Below are positions 8,257 through 16,621 of a DNA stretch of 34,354 nt, one piece after another. The notes beneath the pieces were generated by a model. It had not been told where the DNA came from. It worked only from the letters and a program-made list of their open reading frames with translations, and searched no databases. This DNA comes from Firmicutes bacterium UBA5388 (GTDB lineage: Bacteria > Bacillota > UBA4882 > UBA10575), in contig DHOO01000143.1 in the NCBI GenBank assembly GCA_002409975.1, positions 24,492 through 58,845 of the forward strand, in the 5' to 3' direction. The position numbers and the translations under genes are program-made. Within the stretch, counting starts at the first letter, position 1; each line of letters opens with the position of its first letter.

Positions 8257-9288
8257 ATGAAGATACATAGAGTAGATGGTCTCAAGTTTGATCTTTCCAC
8301 CCGTTTGACTTCTCACCTTGTTCTTATTTTTCCAGGGGTGATCCTGCTTTTTTTTCTTCTCTATATGTTAACTATCAACCGGGTAGTGCTAAAGGTGGAT
8401 GGAGCTACGCTCAGGATGACTACTACCGCGGTTACAGTTGAGCAGGTCTTAAAGGAGGCCGGACTTACTCTTCAGTTGGGTGACGAAGTTTATCCCAACC
8501 TTGAACACCGGGTGAAGGAAGGACTAGAAATCGAAGTGCTCAGGGGGGTTAATTTATTAGTGGTTGTTGATGGTCGGGAGATTGTTACGCGGATGCCTCC
8601 TGTAAAGGTGGAGGAGGTTCTGACTAGAGCCGGTATTGTTTTAGAGGAGAATGATCGGGTTTCGCTTCCCTTGGAGACAAGGGTCTGGGAGGGGTTGCGC
8701 TTAAAAGTAACGAGAGTGGCGCTGGAGACGCTTACCGTTCAGTATAAAATTAACCCTGCGGTGACCTATATTAATGATGCCAATCTGGATAAGGGGAAAC
8801 AACGGATCGTTCGGGAAGGAGAACCAGGTCTTTTGGAGCGGGAGTATTCGGTCGTTTATGAAGATGGAAAGGAAGTAAAAAGGAGTAAAATCGGCGAGAA
8901 GGTGGTAAAAACATCTGTTAAAAAGGTAATTGCTAAAGGAACCAGACCAGTGATTAGAACAGCTACAGTTTCTCGGGGACACACGATCAGATATATAGAA
9001 GTAAAAATAATGGAAGCAACGGCTTATGATCCAGGACCCGAATCTTGCGGTATTTATGCAGATGGCTATACATATACAGGGAAAAAAGCAACCTATGGGA
9101 TTGCGGCGGTTGATCCGAAGGTTATTCCTTTAGGAACGAAGCTTTATGTCGAGGGCTACGGTTTTGCCGCTGCTGAGGATATTGGTTCAGCAATTAAGAA
9201 CAACCGGATTGATCTGTGCTTTGATACCCAACGGGAAGCGATTCTCTTTGGTCGGAAAAAATTAAAGGTTTATATTTTAGCCCCATAG
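8257..9288 (+). CDS. yabE: YabE-like protein: DUF348, G5 and 3D domains
   Basis: Likely cell-wall hydrolase (lytic-transglycosylase-like 3D fold) of the YabE/resuscitation-promoting type. 343 residues: one N-terminal membrane segment (about 21-43), two DUF348 domains (about 45-160), a G5 domain (about 165-245), and a C-terminal 3D domain with the three aspartates in TAYDPG, AAVDPKVIPLGT and EDIGSAIKNNRIDLCF. ATG at 8257 follows TAGGAGG. In B. subtilis yabE also follows yabD and precedes rnmV-ksgA; here rnmV is missing. Confidence 0.92.
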   Translation: MKIHRVDGLKFDLSTRLTSHLVLIFPGVILLFFLLYMLTINRVVLKVDGATLRMTTTAVTVEQVLKEAGLTLQLGDEVYPNLEHRVKEGLEIEVLRGVNLLVVVDGREIVTRMPPVKVEEVLTRAGIVLEENDRVSLPLETRVWEGLRLKVTRVALETLTVQYKINPAVTYINDANLDKGKQRIVREGEPGLLEREYSVVYEDGKEVKRSKIGEKVVKTSVKKVIAKGTRPVIRTATVSRGHTIRYIEVKIMEATAYDPGPESCGIYADGYTYTGKKATYGIAAVDPKVIPLGTKLYVEGYGFAAAEDIGSAIKNNRIDLCFDTQREAILFGRKKLKVYILAP

Positions 9289-9412
9289 GAAATCATACTT
9301 TTTATAAAAATTCTTATAAATCTGCCTTTTTTGCAGTGAATGATAGAGGAATAGATGACCTTTCGTCGAAACAATGATTGCGGAGAAAGAGGGGAGCGAA
9401 AGGAGCGGATTT

Positions 9413-10345
9413 TTGGTGAATTTGGAAAGGGTGTTGGTGGCTGAGAGCGATCCGCACCTAGTGGAAATTATGGTTATTCGTCTCTCTAATGCCGGTTATC
9501 AAGTAATGACTTGCGCGCAAGGAGACCAAGTTCTTACTAAAGCTCTGGGATTTAAGCCCGGAGTGGTCATTATTGATCAGTATATTCCAATTAAAGACGG
9601 ATTTGAAATTTGCTATGAATTGAAATTGCATTCAGAGACACGCAACATGGGAATCATCCTTCTTACCGAGGAAGAGATTAATTTGGTAGATATGGCTAAT
9701 TTAGGGGTGAGAGTGGATACACAGTTGATTAAACCCTTTAATCCAAAGGATGTTTTAGTTAAAGTAAATCAGTTGATGGCTGAGCGAAGAGCAATCAGTA
9801 CAAATTCGCTAACCGGATTTCAAGGTTGGGATGCGCTGAGGCAGGAAATTATGCAAAGAATAACAGGAGCGGGTGACTGTGACCTCCTATTTATTGATAT
9901 AAATAATTTTCGTATCTATAACCAGTGTTACGGTTTTAGTGCCGGTGATGAGGCTATTAGGCTCCTTTGTCGCTTATTGGTAGAGGTAACCGATGAATTA
10001 GAAGTTCCGGATATTTTTATTTCTCATATTCATGGTGATGATTTTGCGGTGATGCTTCCGGTTGACACCGGAGCTCAGGTTGGTCAGGAACTGATTAAAA
10101 GGTTTGATGAGCAGATTGGCGCCCTCTATCTGGATGATGACCGGGAGCGGGGCGGTCTGATGGTGCAAAAGCCCGATGGTAAAATTGAACAATGGCCGTT
10201 GATGGCGCTGACGGTGGCCTTGGTCAGTGAGATTCAAAAGAAATATACTCACCCCCTTGAGACGAAGGTGGTTGGAGAAGAGCTGTTGCGGCGTCTAAAA
10301 CTAAAACAGGGTAGTAATCTCATGATGGATCGGCATACTAGTTAG
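9413..10345 (+). CDS. Response regulator with degenerate GGDEF output domain
   Basis: The N-terminal receiver (about 4-120) keeps the acidic pair (AESD), phospho-acceptor Asp (IIDQYIP), Thr (LLTEEE) and Lys (LIKPF). The C-terminal part (about 135-300) has the GGDEF-domain outline (LLFIDINNFRIYNQCYGFSAGDEAIRLL), but the GGDEF loop reads HGDDF. The first Gly is lost and Glu is Asp, so cyclic-di-GMP synthesis is doubtful. I chose TTG 9413 because AAAGGAG lies 7 bases upstream; ATG 9374 has no ribosome site. It occupies the place of rnmV between yabE and rsmA. Confidence 0.85.
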   Translation: MVNLERVLVAESDPHLVEIMVIRLSNAGYQVMTCAQGDQVLTKALGFKPGVVIIDQYIPIKDGFEICYELKLHSETRNMGIILLTEEEINLVDMANLGVRVDTQLIKPFNPKDVLVKVNQLMAERRAISTNSLTGFQGWDALRQEIMQRITGAGDCDLLFIDINNFRIYNQCYGFSAGDEAIRLLCRLLVEVTDELEVPDIFISHIHGDDFAVMLPVDTGAQVGQELIKRFDEQIGALYLDDDRERGGLMVQKPDGKIEQWPLMALTVALVSEIQKKYTHPLETKVVGEELLRRLKLKQGSNLMMDRHTS

Positions 10346-10361
10346 TTTTGGTTAAGGTGGT

Positions 10362-11246
10362 ATGAAAATTACTGAACAAAAGATGTCTTTTAATCTAACT
10401 TCTCCACGGATCGTCAGTCAGTTACTGGCCAAATATAATTTGGTGGCCAAGAAGCAATTAGGTCAGAATTTCTTAACGGATGCTAATATCCTCCGTAAAA
10501 TAGTGGCGGCTGCCGAGGTAAGCTCCTCTGATTTGGCGCTGGAGATTGGAGCCGGTGTTGGGGCTCTAACTACTGCCTTATCAGAACAGGCTGGGCGGGT
10601 GTTAGCTGTAGAAACCGATCATTCCTTGGCCCCTCTGCTAGAAGAAGTGTTAGCCGGACGAGATAATGTAAAGATCGTATTTGGAGATATTTTAAAGATG
10701 AATCCCCGCGATTTACTGGCGGGAAATTGTCTCCAACCAAAGGTGGTAGCAAATCTTCCGTATTATATAACTACCCCCATTATTTTCCACTTACTGAAGT
10801 CTGGTATTGACTGGAAACTGCTGGTATTTTTGGTTCAAAAGGAAGTAGCCCAGCGGATAGTTTCTCCCCCTGGAAACAAGGTCTATGGCGCTCTTTCCGT
10901 GATGATTCAACACCATTGTCAAACAGAGATCCTGGGGGTTGTTCCCCCTACAGTCTTTGTGCCTAGACCAAAGGTTAATTCAGCGATTGTAAGGCTAATT
11001 CCGAAAAAAACGGATTTTTTTCCGGAAACAGAGCGTTTTTTTTCACTACTGGTTCGCACTGTCTTTTCTTTCCGTCGTAAAAACCTTTATAACTCTTTGC
11101 GCAGTATATTTTCTGAACTTGGAGGAGAAAAGAAGGTAGTGGAAGCTTTTAATGCTTTAAAGATCAACCCTTTGCAACGAGGGGAGAACCTTTCTCCGGA
11201 GGAATTTTACGCGCTGGCCTCCTATTACGCTAAGAACTCTAGGTAA
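10362..11246 (+). CDS. rsmA: 16S rRNA dimethyladenosine transferase RsmA (KsgA)
   Basis: Dimethylates A1518 and A1519 in helix 45 of 16S rRNA. 294 residues. Motifs: KKQLGQNFL at the start of the fold, SAM-binding LEIGAGVGALT, acidic VETD, GDILKM, the catalytic VANLPYYITTPI, and the C-terminal FVPRPKVNSAIVRL with a helical tail. It starts with ATG behind AAGGTGG, 16 bases after the response-regulator gene, so it is probably cotranscribed. Position after tatD/yabE matches B. subtilis ksgA. Confidence 0.97.
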   Translation: MKITEQKMSFNLTSPRIVSQLLAKYNLVAKKQLGQNFLTDANILRKIVAAAEVSSSDLALEIGAGVGALTTALSEQAGRVLAVETDHSLAPLLEEVLAGRDNVKIVFGDILKMNPRDLLAGNCLQPKVVANLPYYITTPIIFHLLKSGIDWKLLVFLVQKEVAQRIVSPPGNKVYGALSVMIQHHCQTEILGVVPPTVFVPRPKVNSAIVRLIPKKTDFFPETERFFSLLVRTVFSFRRKNLYNSLRSIFSELGGEKKVVEAFNALKINPLQRGENLSPEEFYALASYYAKNSR

Positions 11247-11300
11247 TTTTTAAAGCATAGCCCTACGAATATTCGGAGTTTTGCTGAAAAGGAGATGGAC

Positions 11301-11771
11301 ATGTACTTTATCAGTCCGACCAAGGGACGGCTTAGTTTTAATCAAGTTTTTCGTGATATTCTTTGTTTTGTAAATGAATATCCTGAGGATAAATACAAAT
11401 TGATTGTGGGAACTGATTCTCAATTACGAGAGGATGTTTGTTATGTAACGGCTATAGTTATCTTACGGGAGGGTAAGGGAGGCCGGTTTTATTATTTTAA
11501 GGAACGACAGAAGGGTAAGATTTCATTAAAACAACGAATTTTCCTGGAAACTGCGCGCAGTCTTGAGGTCGCCTCTCGCCTGGCCGGAAAGTTTACTACC
11601 ATCGGGGTAACTGATTTAAATGTTGAGATCCATCTCGATGTGGGGCAACAGGGAAAAACTAAAGAGATAATCAGGGAAGTAGTGGGAATGGTAACCGGAA
11701 GCGGGTTTGATGCCCGGATTAAACCTGATTCGTATGGCGCTTCGACCGTTGCCGATAAATTTACTAAGTAG
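11301..11771 (+). CDS. YkuK-like RNase H-fold protein (DUF458)
   Basis: 156 residues of the YkuK/DUF458 family, predicted RNase H-like fold; biochemical role unknown. Typical blocks: N-terminal YFISPTKGRLSF, LIVGTDSQ (the Asp of the fold), VYCVTAIV-like strand, TDLNVEIHLDV and a C-terminal IKPDSYGASTVADKFTK. AAAAGGAG lies 6 bases before ATG 11301 but abuts the earlier ATG 11295, so 11301 is preferred. Its stop codon TAG (11769-11771) lies in the first bases of a dispersed intergenic repeat. Confidence 0.85.
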   Translation: MYFISPTKGRLSFNQVFRDILCFVNEYPEDKYKLIVGTDSQLREDVCYVTAIVILREGKGGRFYYFKERQKGKISLKQRIFLETARSLEVASRLAGKFTTIGVTDLNVEIHLDVGQQGKTKEIIREVVGMVTGSGFDARIKPDSYGASTVADKFTK

Positions 11772-11890
11772 TCGCTCACGCTGGCTACCGCCCGCACACG
11801 TGAAGTGATGAAAATACGAATTTTATGCTTGCCCACAAAGGCTATCATTCATGCGAGCGACGAGCAACGAGTGACGAGCTGCGAGAGTAT
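11768..11890. repeat. Composite A+B intergenic repeat, copy 1
   Basis: The A half (11768-11815) starts GTAGTCGCTCACG and ends TGATGAAAAT; it matches 25993-26040 at 40 of 48 positions. The B half (11853-11890) is five 7-base units (GCGAGCG, ACGAGCA, ACGAGTG, ACGAGCT, GCGAGAG) ending in GAGTAT, which leads directly into the recA -35 box. Between them lies a segment (CAAAGGCTATCATTCAT) also found before the B half near 30900. Confidence 0.8.
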
Positions 11891-11918
11891 TGACACTTTA
11901 GTTCAAATTTGTTATACT
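11890..11918 (+). promoter_or_regulatory. Sigma-A promoter of recA
   Basis: -35 TTGACA (11890-11895), 17-bp spacer, -10 TATACT (11913-11918). It lies inside the longer open frame that begins at 11805, which shows that recA does not start that far upstream. Confidence 0.88.
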
Positions 11919-11923
11919 CGGAA

Positions 11924-11937
11924 CGAACAAATGTTTG
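11924..11937 (+). promoter_or_regulatory. LexA (DinR) SOS box of recA
   Basis: CGAACAAATGTTTG matches the Gram-positive SOS operator CGAAC-N4-GTTCG at nine of ten arm positions. It covers the predicted transcription start just after the -10 box, so LexA binding would block recA until DNA damage. Confidence 0.85.
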
Positions 11938-11951
11938 GAGGGGGCGAAAAA

Positions 11952-13007
11952 ATGTCCATCGAAGAAAAACAAAAAGCGTTGGAGGTGGCGATCCTCCAGA
12001 TCGAAAAGCAATTTGGCAAGGGTTCTATCATGAAAATGGGGGAAGCAGGCGCCAAGATGAACATAGAGACTATTCCTACCGGAGCGATAACATTAGATCT
12101 AGCGTTAGGGGTAGGAGGAATTCCCCGGGGACGAATAATTGAGGTTTATGGTCCAGAATCTTCGGGTAAAACTACCGTGGCTTTGCATATGGCGGCTGAG
12201 GCACAGAAACTGGGGGGAATAGCTGCTTTTATCGATGCTGAGCATGCGCTTGATCCACTTTATGCGCGCAAATTAGGAGTGGATATTGATAACCTGCTTA
12301 TTTCCCAGCCGGATACTGGTGAGCAGGCTTTGGAGATCACAGAAGCTCTAGTGCGCAGTGGGGCTGTGGATGTGGTGATTATTGATTCGGTAGCCGCTCT
12401 AACTCCGCGGGCAGAGATTGAGGGAGAGATGGGTGACTCTCATGTGGGATTACAGGCCAGGTTAATGTCACAAGCCCTTAGGAAACTGACTGGAGCAATT
12501 AGTAAATCGCGAACGGTGGCGGTTTTTATTAATCAAATCCGGGAAAAAGTAGGGGTAATGTTTGGTAACCCCGAAGTAACTCCCGGAGGTCGGGCTTTAA
12601 AATTCTACTCTACAATCCGGCTCGAGGTGAGGAGAATAGAAAGTCTTAAACAAGGAAATGAGCTGGTCGGAAATAGGACGAGGGTTAAAGTAGTTAAAAA
12701 CAAAGTGGCCCCTCCTTTTAAAGATGCCGAGTTTGATATTGTTTATGGCGAAGGGATCTCCAAAGTCGGTTGCTTATTAGATTTAGCCGCCGATCGAGAT
12801 ATTATTAAAAAGAGTGGCTCCTGGTACTCATATGAGGATACGCGTTTAGGTCAGGGTAGAGATAATGCGGTTGACTTTTTAAAGAAAAACCCAGAGATGC
12901 TTGATAAGATTGAAGAGGTTGTTTATCAGCAAATAGGGATGATTCGACCACAAAGGTTAAATAAAGAGCAAAAAGGGAGTCAGGAGAGTAAGGCTGGGAA
13001 AAAATGA
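11952..13007 (+). CDS. recA: Recombinase RecA
   Basis: ATP-dependent strand-exchange protein that also triggers LexA self-cleavage. 351 residues from ATG 11952 (ribosome site GGAGGGGG), starting [14 protein letters not shown] as is normal. Walker [10 protein letters not shown] begins near 67; other conserved blocks are [27 protein letters not shown], and the loop [20 protein letters not shown], with [16 protein letters not shown] following. The open frame extends to 11805 but that region holds the promoter and SOS box. recX overlaps its stop by 4 bases. Confidence 0.98.
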   Translation: MSIEEKQKALEVAILQIEKQFGKGSIMKMGEAGAKMNIETIPTGAITLDLALGVGGIPRGRIIEVYGPESSGKTTVALHMAAEAQKLGGIAAFIDAEHALDPLYARKLGVDIDNLLISQPDTGEQALEITEALVRSGAVDVVIIDSVAALTPRAEIEGEMGDSHVGLQARLMSQALRKLTGAISKSRTVAVFINQIREKVGVMFGNPEVTPGGRALKFYSTIRLEVRRIESLKQGNELVGNRTRVKVVKNKVAPPFKDAEFDIVYGEGISKVGCLLDLAADRDIIKKSGSWYSYEDTRLGQGRDNAVDFLKKNPEMLDKIEEVVYQQIGMIRPQRLNKEQKGSQESKAGKK

Positions 13008-13468
13008 AGCGTTTGAGTTCTGCTTTAGAATACTCTCTTACTCTGCTCCAAAGACGCGACTATTGTAGCCAGGAATTAGGGCTTAGGTTAGAGAAGCGAG
13101 GGTACAAAAATGAGGAGATTGCAGAGGCTCTTTCCCGTCTCGAACAGTGGGGTTACCTTGATGACAAGGCCTATCTTCTCCGGAAAGTAGATAAATATTT
13201 AGAGGCTGGAAAAAGTAGGGCCTATATCCGTCAGCGATTACTTTTGTCCGGGATCAAACCGGAGATGATTGAGGATGGTTTGGAACAACTTTATCCCTTG
13301 GAAAAGGAGAAAGAAACAATCAAGTTTTGGTGGGAAAAAATATTCGGGCAATCTGAACAGACTGTACCAGGGAAAAAAGAAATTATTAAGTGGGCTAGAA
13401 GACTATATGCCGCTGGTTTCCCTTCTGAAGAAATAAAGCCTTATCTTAACCAGGATGAGGAGTCTTGA
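13004..13468 (+). CDS. recX: RecA modulator RecX
   Basis: 154-residue, highly charged helical protein with the RecX three-helix repeats: [40 protein letters not shown] and [13 protein letters not shown], then a diverged third repeat. RecX binds in the RecA filament groove and limits its activity. ATGA overlap with recA implies coupled expression under the SOS box. Confidence 0.92.
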   Translation: MKRLSSALEYSLTLLQRRDYCSQELGLRLEKRGYKNEEIAEALSRLEQWGYLDDKAYLLRKVDKYLEAGKSRAYIRQRLLLSGIKPEMIEDGLEQLYPLEKEKETIKFWWEKIFGQSEQTVPGKKEIIKWARRLYAAGFPSEEIKPYLNQDEES

Positions 13469-13493
13469 CAGCGTTTTTCAAAAAAGATACAAT
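13465..13493 (+). promoter_or_regulatory. Sigma-A promoter of rny
   Basis: -35 TTGACA (13465-13470, overlapping the recX stop), 17-bp spacer, -10 TACAAT (13488-13493). This separates rny from the SOS-controlled recA-recX unit. Confidence 0.85.
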
Positions 13494-13512
13494 TAAATCC
13501 GGAGGAGAACAC

Positions 13513-13542
13513 AATAAAGCCGAGTTCTTACTCGGCTTTATT
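13513..13542 (+). terminator. Strong hairpin in rny leader / recX terminator
   Basis: AATAAAGCCGAG (13513-13524) pairs perfectly with CTCGGCTTTATT (13531-13542) around a 6-base loop, followed by a loose T-rich stretch (TTAGTATTAATTTTTT). It lies between the rny promoter and the rny gene. It may stop recA-recX readthrough, attenuate rny, or serve as a site for RNase Y autoregulation; the sequence cannot decide. Confidence 0.7.
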
Positions 13543-13567
13543 TAGTATTAATTTTTTGCAAAGGGAG

Positions 13568-15106
13568 GTGTTAAGGATCGATTTTTGGATAAATATATTA
13601 TTAATATTACTAGGTTTAGCAGGCGGTATAGTTTTTGAAAAAATCAGGACCGTAATGAGCCTGCGGTCTGCAGAAGAAACTGCGAAAATGATATTACAAG
13701 AAGCCGAAAGGGAAGCTGAAGCGAAAAAGCGAGAATCTATACTGGAAGCTAAAGAAGAAGCCCTTCGGGTAAAAAACGATTTGGAAAGAGAGATACGGGA
13801 CCGTAGAAATGATATTCAACGGCTGGAGAAAAGGATTCTCCAGAAAGAAGAGAATATTGACCGAAAAATGGAGACCCTGGAAAAAAAAGAAGATAATCTC
13901 AGTAGAAAAGAAACTGAGGTTGAGAGACTAAAAATAGAACTCCGAGAGTTGCAGCAGAAAGAGAGAGAAGAATTAGAGAAGATTTCTGGTCTCACTGTTG
14001 ATCAGGCCAAGGATATACTCTTATCTGAATTAGAGAAAGAATTGTCACAAGAAATGGCGGTTCGCGTTAAGGATTATGAAACCAAAATTAAGGAAGAAGC
14101 TGATAAGAAGGCTAGAGATATACTCTCGACTGCGATTCAACGTTATGCTGCTGACCATGTGGCAGAAACGACAGTTTCTGTTGTTGCCCTGCCCAATGAT
14201 GAGATGAAAGGAAGAATTATCGGGCGGGAAGGGAGAAATATTAGAGCTCTTGAAACTTTAACGGGTATCGATCTAATTATTGACGATACGCCGGAAGCTG
14301 TTATTCTATCTGGTTTTGACCCGGTTCGTCGTGAGGTGGCTAGAATTGCGCTGGAACGTTTGATTGTTGATGGACGAATCCATCCGGCTCGGATCGAAGA
14401 AATGGTGGAAAAAGCCAGAAAAGAAGTAGAGACAGTAATTAAGGAAGAAGGAGAGCAGGCTGCTATAGAAATGGGGATTCCTAGCCTGCACCCGGAACTT
14501 ATTCGTCTTTTGGGTCGATTAAGGTATCGTACTAGTTATGGCCAGAATGTATTGAAACACTCGATTGAAGTGGCGCATTTAGCTGGTTTAATAGCGGCTG
14601 AGTTGGGAGCCGATGTCACTCTAGCCAAACGGGCGGGTCTCCTCCATGACATTGGAAAAGCCATTGATCATGAAGTGGAAGGGCCTCACGTTACGATTGG
14701 CGCTGATTTAGCTAAAAAGTACCGTGAATCGGCGGCGGTCATTCATGCGATTGCCGCTCATCACGGAGATATTGAAGTGAATACGGTGGAAGCTGTTTTG
14801 GTTCAAGCCGCAGATGCGATTTCTGCTGCTCGTCCAGGCGCCAGGAGAGAGACGTTGGAAAGCTATATTAAGCGCCTTGAAAAATTGGAGAAGATTGCCG
14901 ATTCTTTTGAGGGCGTTGAAAAAGCATATGCAATTCAAGCTGGACGTGAGATTAGGATTATGGTTAAACCGGAAAAAGTTGATGATTCCGCGGCGGCGTA
15001 TATTTCAAGGGAAATTGCCAAGAAAATAGAGAGCGAGCTAGAATATCCGGGACAGATTAAAGTGATGGTTATTCGTGAAATTAGAGCTGTGGAGTATGCA
15101 AGATGA
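13568..15106 (+). CDS. rny: Ribonuclease Y
   Basis: Membrane-bound endoribonuclease that starts mRNA decay. An N-terminal membrane helix ([17 protein letters not shown]) is followed by a long coiled coil rich in Glu/Lys (to about 190), a KH domain ([27 protein letters not shown]), and an HD domain ([23 protein letters not shown]) with the metal-binding His-Asp. The start is uncertain: the only ribosome site AAAGGGAGG (13560-13568) overlaps GTG 13568, and the codon ideally spaced from it is ATC 13577 (IDFWINILL). TTG 13556 lies upstream of that site. ymdB and spoVS follow as in B. subtilis. Confidence 0.96.
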   Translation: MLRIDFWINILLILLGLAGGIVFEKIRTVMSLRSAEETAKMILQEAEREAEAKKRESILEAKEEALRVKNDLEREIRDRRNDIQRLEKRILQKEENIDRKMETLEKKEDNLSRKETEVERLKIELRELQQKEREELEKISGLTVDQAKDILLSELEKELSQEMAVRVKDYETKIKEEADKKARDILSTAIQRYAADHVAETTVSVVALPNDEMKGRIIGREGRNIRALETLTGIDLIIDDTPEAVILSGFDPVRREVARIALERLIVDGRIHPARIEEMVEKARKEVETVIKEEGEQAAIEMGIPSLHPELIRLLGRLRYRTSYGQNVLKHSIEVAHLAGLIAAELGADVTLAKRAGLLHDIGKAIDHEVEGPHVTIGADLAKKYRESAAVIHAIAAHHGDIEVNTVEAVLVQAADAISAARPGARRETLESYIKRLEKLEKIADSFEGVEKAYAIQAGREIRIMVKPEKVDDSAAAYISREIAKKIESELEYPGQIKVMVIREIRAVEYAR

Positions 15107-15109
15107 TGA

Positions 15110-15139
15110 CAATAAGCCACTGTTGTCAGTGGCTTATTG
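15110..15139 (+). terminator. Intrinsic terminator after rny
   Basis: A perfect 13-bp stem: CAATAAGCCACTG (15110-15122) with CAGTGGCTTATTG (15127-15139), 4-base loop, followed by TTTG. The U-tract is short, so termination may be partial. Confidence 0.75.
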
Positions 15140-15167
15140 TTTGTAAATTAAGGGGTAGGGAGGAGCA

Positions 15168-15710
15168 ATGATGAAGGGTGTATTTTGGAAAGAAGGCGAA
15201 TCCTTTACCAGCTCTATGAGTTTAATCGTTTCTTTACTAATCCGCTATCCGGAGATCGCGACTCTCAAATTGGCGCCAGAGGATAAAAGTTTTCTGTTTA
15301 GCTTTATTTTTAAACGTAAATTTTCTGTCGAAGAAGAAAGATTGTTTCGGGAAGAATTGGAGATGAATTTGGGAGCTCTTGCCATGTTAATCCAGTGTAA
15401 TCCGACGATTGTAGACTTTACGTTTAAAAGACAGAAAGACGTAAGCTTTTTGGAAATAAAAAGGGATATTGCTTCCCTCTCTCAAGAGGAAATTTCGTTA
15501 ATGATTAAAATTATCAATAACAAGTATGAACAAGAAATTATTAAAGATATGGAAGAGAATATAGGCGAAGAAGAACTTGTTTTCCAAGAAGAAATGATCG
15601 ACCACATGTTAGAAGATATAAAAGATTTGCAGCAAGAACAAGAGCTAATTGGTATTCGTGAAGAAGGTAGAGTTATGATCTTCAACCATTCTGACCCCCC
15701 CTTAAGCTAG
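15168..15710 (+). CDS. Unrecognised acidic protein between rny and ymdB
   Basis: 180 residues, no family recognised. The N-terminal half is mixed hydrophobic/charged (SLIVSLLIRYPEIATLKL, FSFIFKRKFSVEEERLF). The C-terminal half is very acidic and probably helical or coiled coil (EEISLMIKIINNKYEQEII, EEELVFQEEMIDHMLEDIKDLQQEQEL). No signal peptide, membrane span or metal motif. ATG 15168 follows GGGAGGAG. Its position between rny and ymdB suggests a link to RNA turnover or sporulation, but that is inference from location only. Confidence 0.75.
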   Translation: MMKGVFWKEGESFTSSMSLIVSLLIRYPEIATLKLAPEDKSFLFSFIFKRKFSVEEERLFREELEMNLGALAMLIQCNPTIVDFTFKRQKDVSFLEIKRDIASLSQEEISLMIKIINNKYEQEIIKDMEENIGEEELVFQEEMIDHMLEDIKDLQQEQELIGIREEGRVMIFNHSDPPLS

Positions 15711-15718
15711 GGGGGGTT
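15695..15718 (+). terminator. C7/G7 hairpin spanning the stop codon
   Basis: ACCCCCCC (15695-15702) pairs with GGGGGGGT (15711-15718) around TTAAGCTA, which holds the stop codon of the preceding gene. The following bases TTTGATC are a poor U-tract, so this may be a partial terminator or an RNA-stability hairpin just before the ymdB ribosome site. Confidence 0.55.
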
Positions 15719-15741
15719 TGATCTAAGGAGGTAGCTATTCA

Positions 15742-16524
15742 TTGAAAATTATATTTCTTGGTGATATTGTAGGTAGACCGGGGAGAAAGGCGGTTAAGGA
15801 GTTACTTCCTAGTGTAATCGATGAGTATTCTCCAGATTTAGTGGTGGTTAACGGGGAGAATGCCGCCGGAGGGTTTGGTCTTACCACTGAAGTGGCTGAA
15901 GAACTATTTAGATTAGGGATCGATGTGATTACCTTAGGGAATCATACTTGGAAAAATAAAGAGATCTACCAAGTCTTTAATCGTTATTCCCAGGTGCTTA
16001 GGCCAGCTAATTATCCGCCAGGGACACCCGGAGAAGGCTATGGTTTATTTGTGGCCAAGAACGGATATCAGGTTGGAATCATCAATTTACTAGGCCAAGT
16101 TTACTTGGAACCACCATTGGATTGCCCTTTCAAGGTTGCGGAGGAGAGTGTTAACTTTTTAAAAAGAAAAACGCCATATGTCTTAATTGATATTCATGCT
16201 GAAGCTACCTCGGAGAAAGTGGCTTTAGCTAATTATTTAGATGGAGTAGCCTCTGCAGTTTTGGGAACTCATACCCATGTAGCAACTGCTGATCAAAGAA
16301 TTCTTCCTAAGGGAACAGGTTATATTACTGATATGGGGATGTGTGGACCATTGGATTCTGTCCTTGGTGTCAAAAAAGAACTTGCTATTCAAAAATTTAT
16401 TACTAAAAGACCGGTAAGGTTTGAGATTGCTTCAGGTATTACTGAGATTAATGGTGTTTATCTTGAGTTGGACCAAAAAGGAAGCGCTAAGGTGATTAAC
16501 AGAATAAATTACCGAAGAAAGTAA
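15742..16524 (+). CDS. ymdB: YmdB-family metallophosphoesterase (TIGR00282)
   Basis: Dimetal phosphodiesterase; in B. subtilis YmdB hydrolyses cyclic nucleotides and affects biofilm and motility choice. 260 residues, normal length. Metal-binding blocks: FLGDIVGRPGR near the start, VVNGENAAGG, TLGNHTW, DIHAEATSEK, and GTHTHVATADQRILPKGTGYITDMGM. TTG 15742 lies 10 bases after AAGGAGG. The order rny-ymdB-spoVS is conserved in spore formers; here one extra gene separates rny from it. Confidence 0.95.
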   Translation: MKIIFLGDIVGRPGRKAVKELLPSVIDEYSPDLVVVNGENAAGGFGLTTEVAEELFRLGIDVITLGNHTWKNKEIYQVFNRYSQVLRPANYPPGTPGEGYGLFVAKNGYQVGIINLLGQVYLEPPLDCPFKVAEESVNFLKRKTPYVLIDIHAEATSEKVALANYLDGVASAVLGTHTHVATADQRILPKGTGYITDMGMCGPLDSVLGVKKELAIQKFITKRPVRFEIASGITEINGVYLELDQKGSAKVINRINYRRK

Positions 16525-16542
16525 AAAAATATTGTAAAATAA

Positions 16543-16571
16543 AAAGGAATTTTATGGTGAGTATAAAATAT
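16543..16571 (+). promoter_or_regulatory. Sigma-H-like promoter of spoVS
   Basis: AAAGGAATT (16543-16551) fits the sigma-H -35 RNAGGAWWW exactly; 11 bases on, ATAAAATAT (16563-16571) fits the -10 RNNGAATWW with one mismatch (G to A). It lies about 50 bases before spoVS, a sigma-H gene in B. subtilis. The region is AT-rich, so chance matches are possible. Confidence 0.5.
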
Positions 16572-16621
16572 AATAGTATATAGTTAACAAAGGTGACATG
16601 TTTCAGGAGGGGGATTAAGCA

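Noticed and set aside
11853..11887. Heptad repeats as a CRISPR array
   Set aside because: Units are 7 bases with no spacers and no cas genes nearby.
11805..11951. 49-codon N-terminal extension of recA
   Set aside because: The stretch holds the recA promoter, SOS box and heptad repeat, and ATG 11952 has its own ribosome site and gives the normal RecA N-terminus.
15482..15685. Minus-strand open frame inside the acidic protein gene
   Set aside because: Ser/Ile-rich translation is the antisense of an acidic Glu/Asp-rich frame; no ribosome site. The other antisense frames across the window are rejected likewise.
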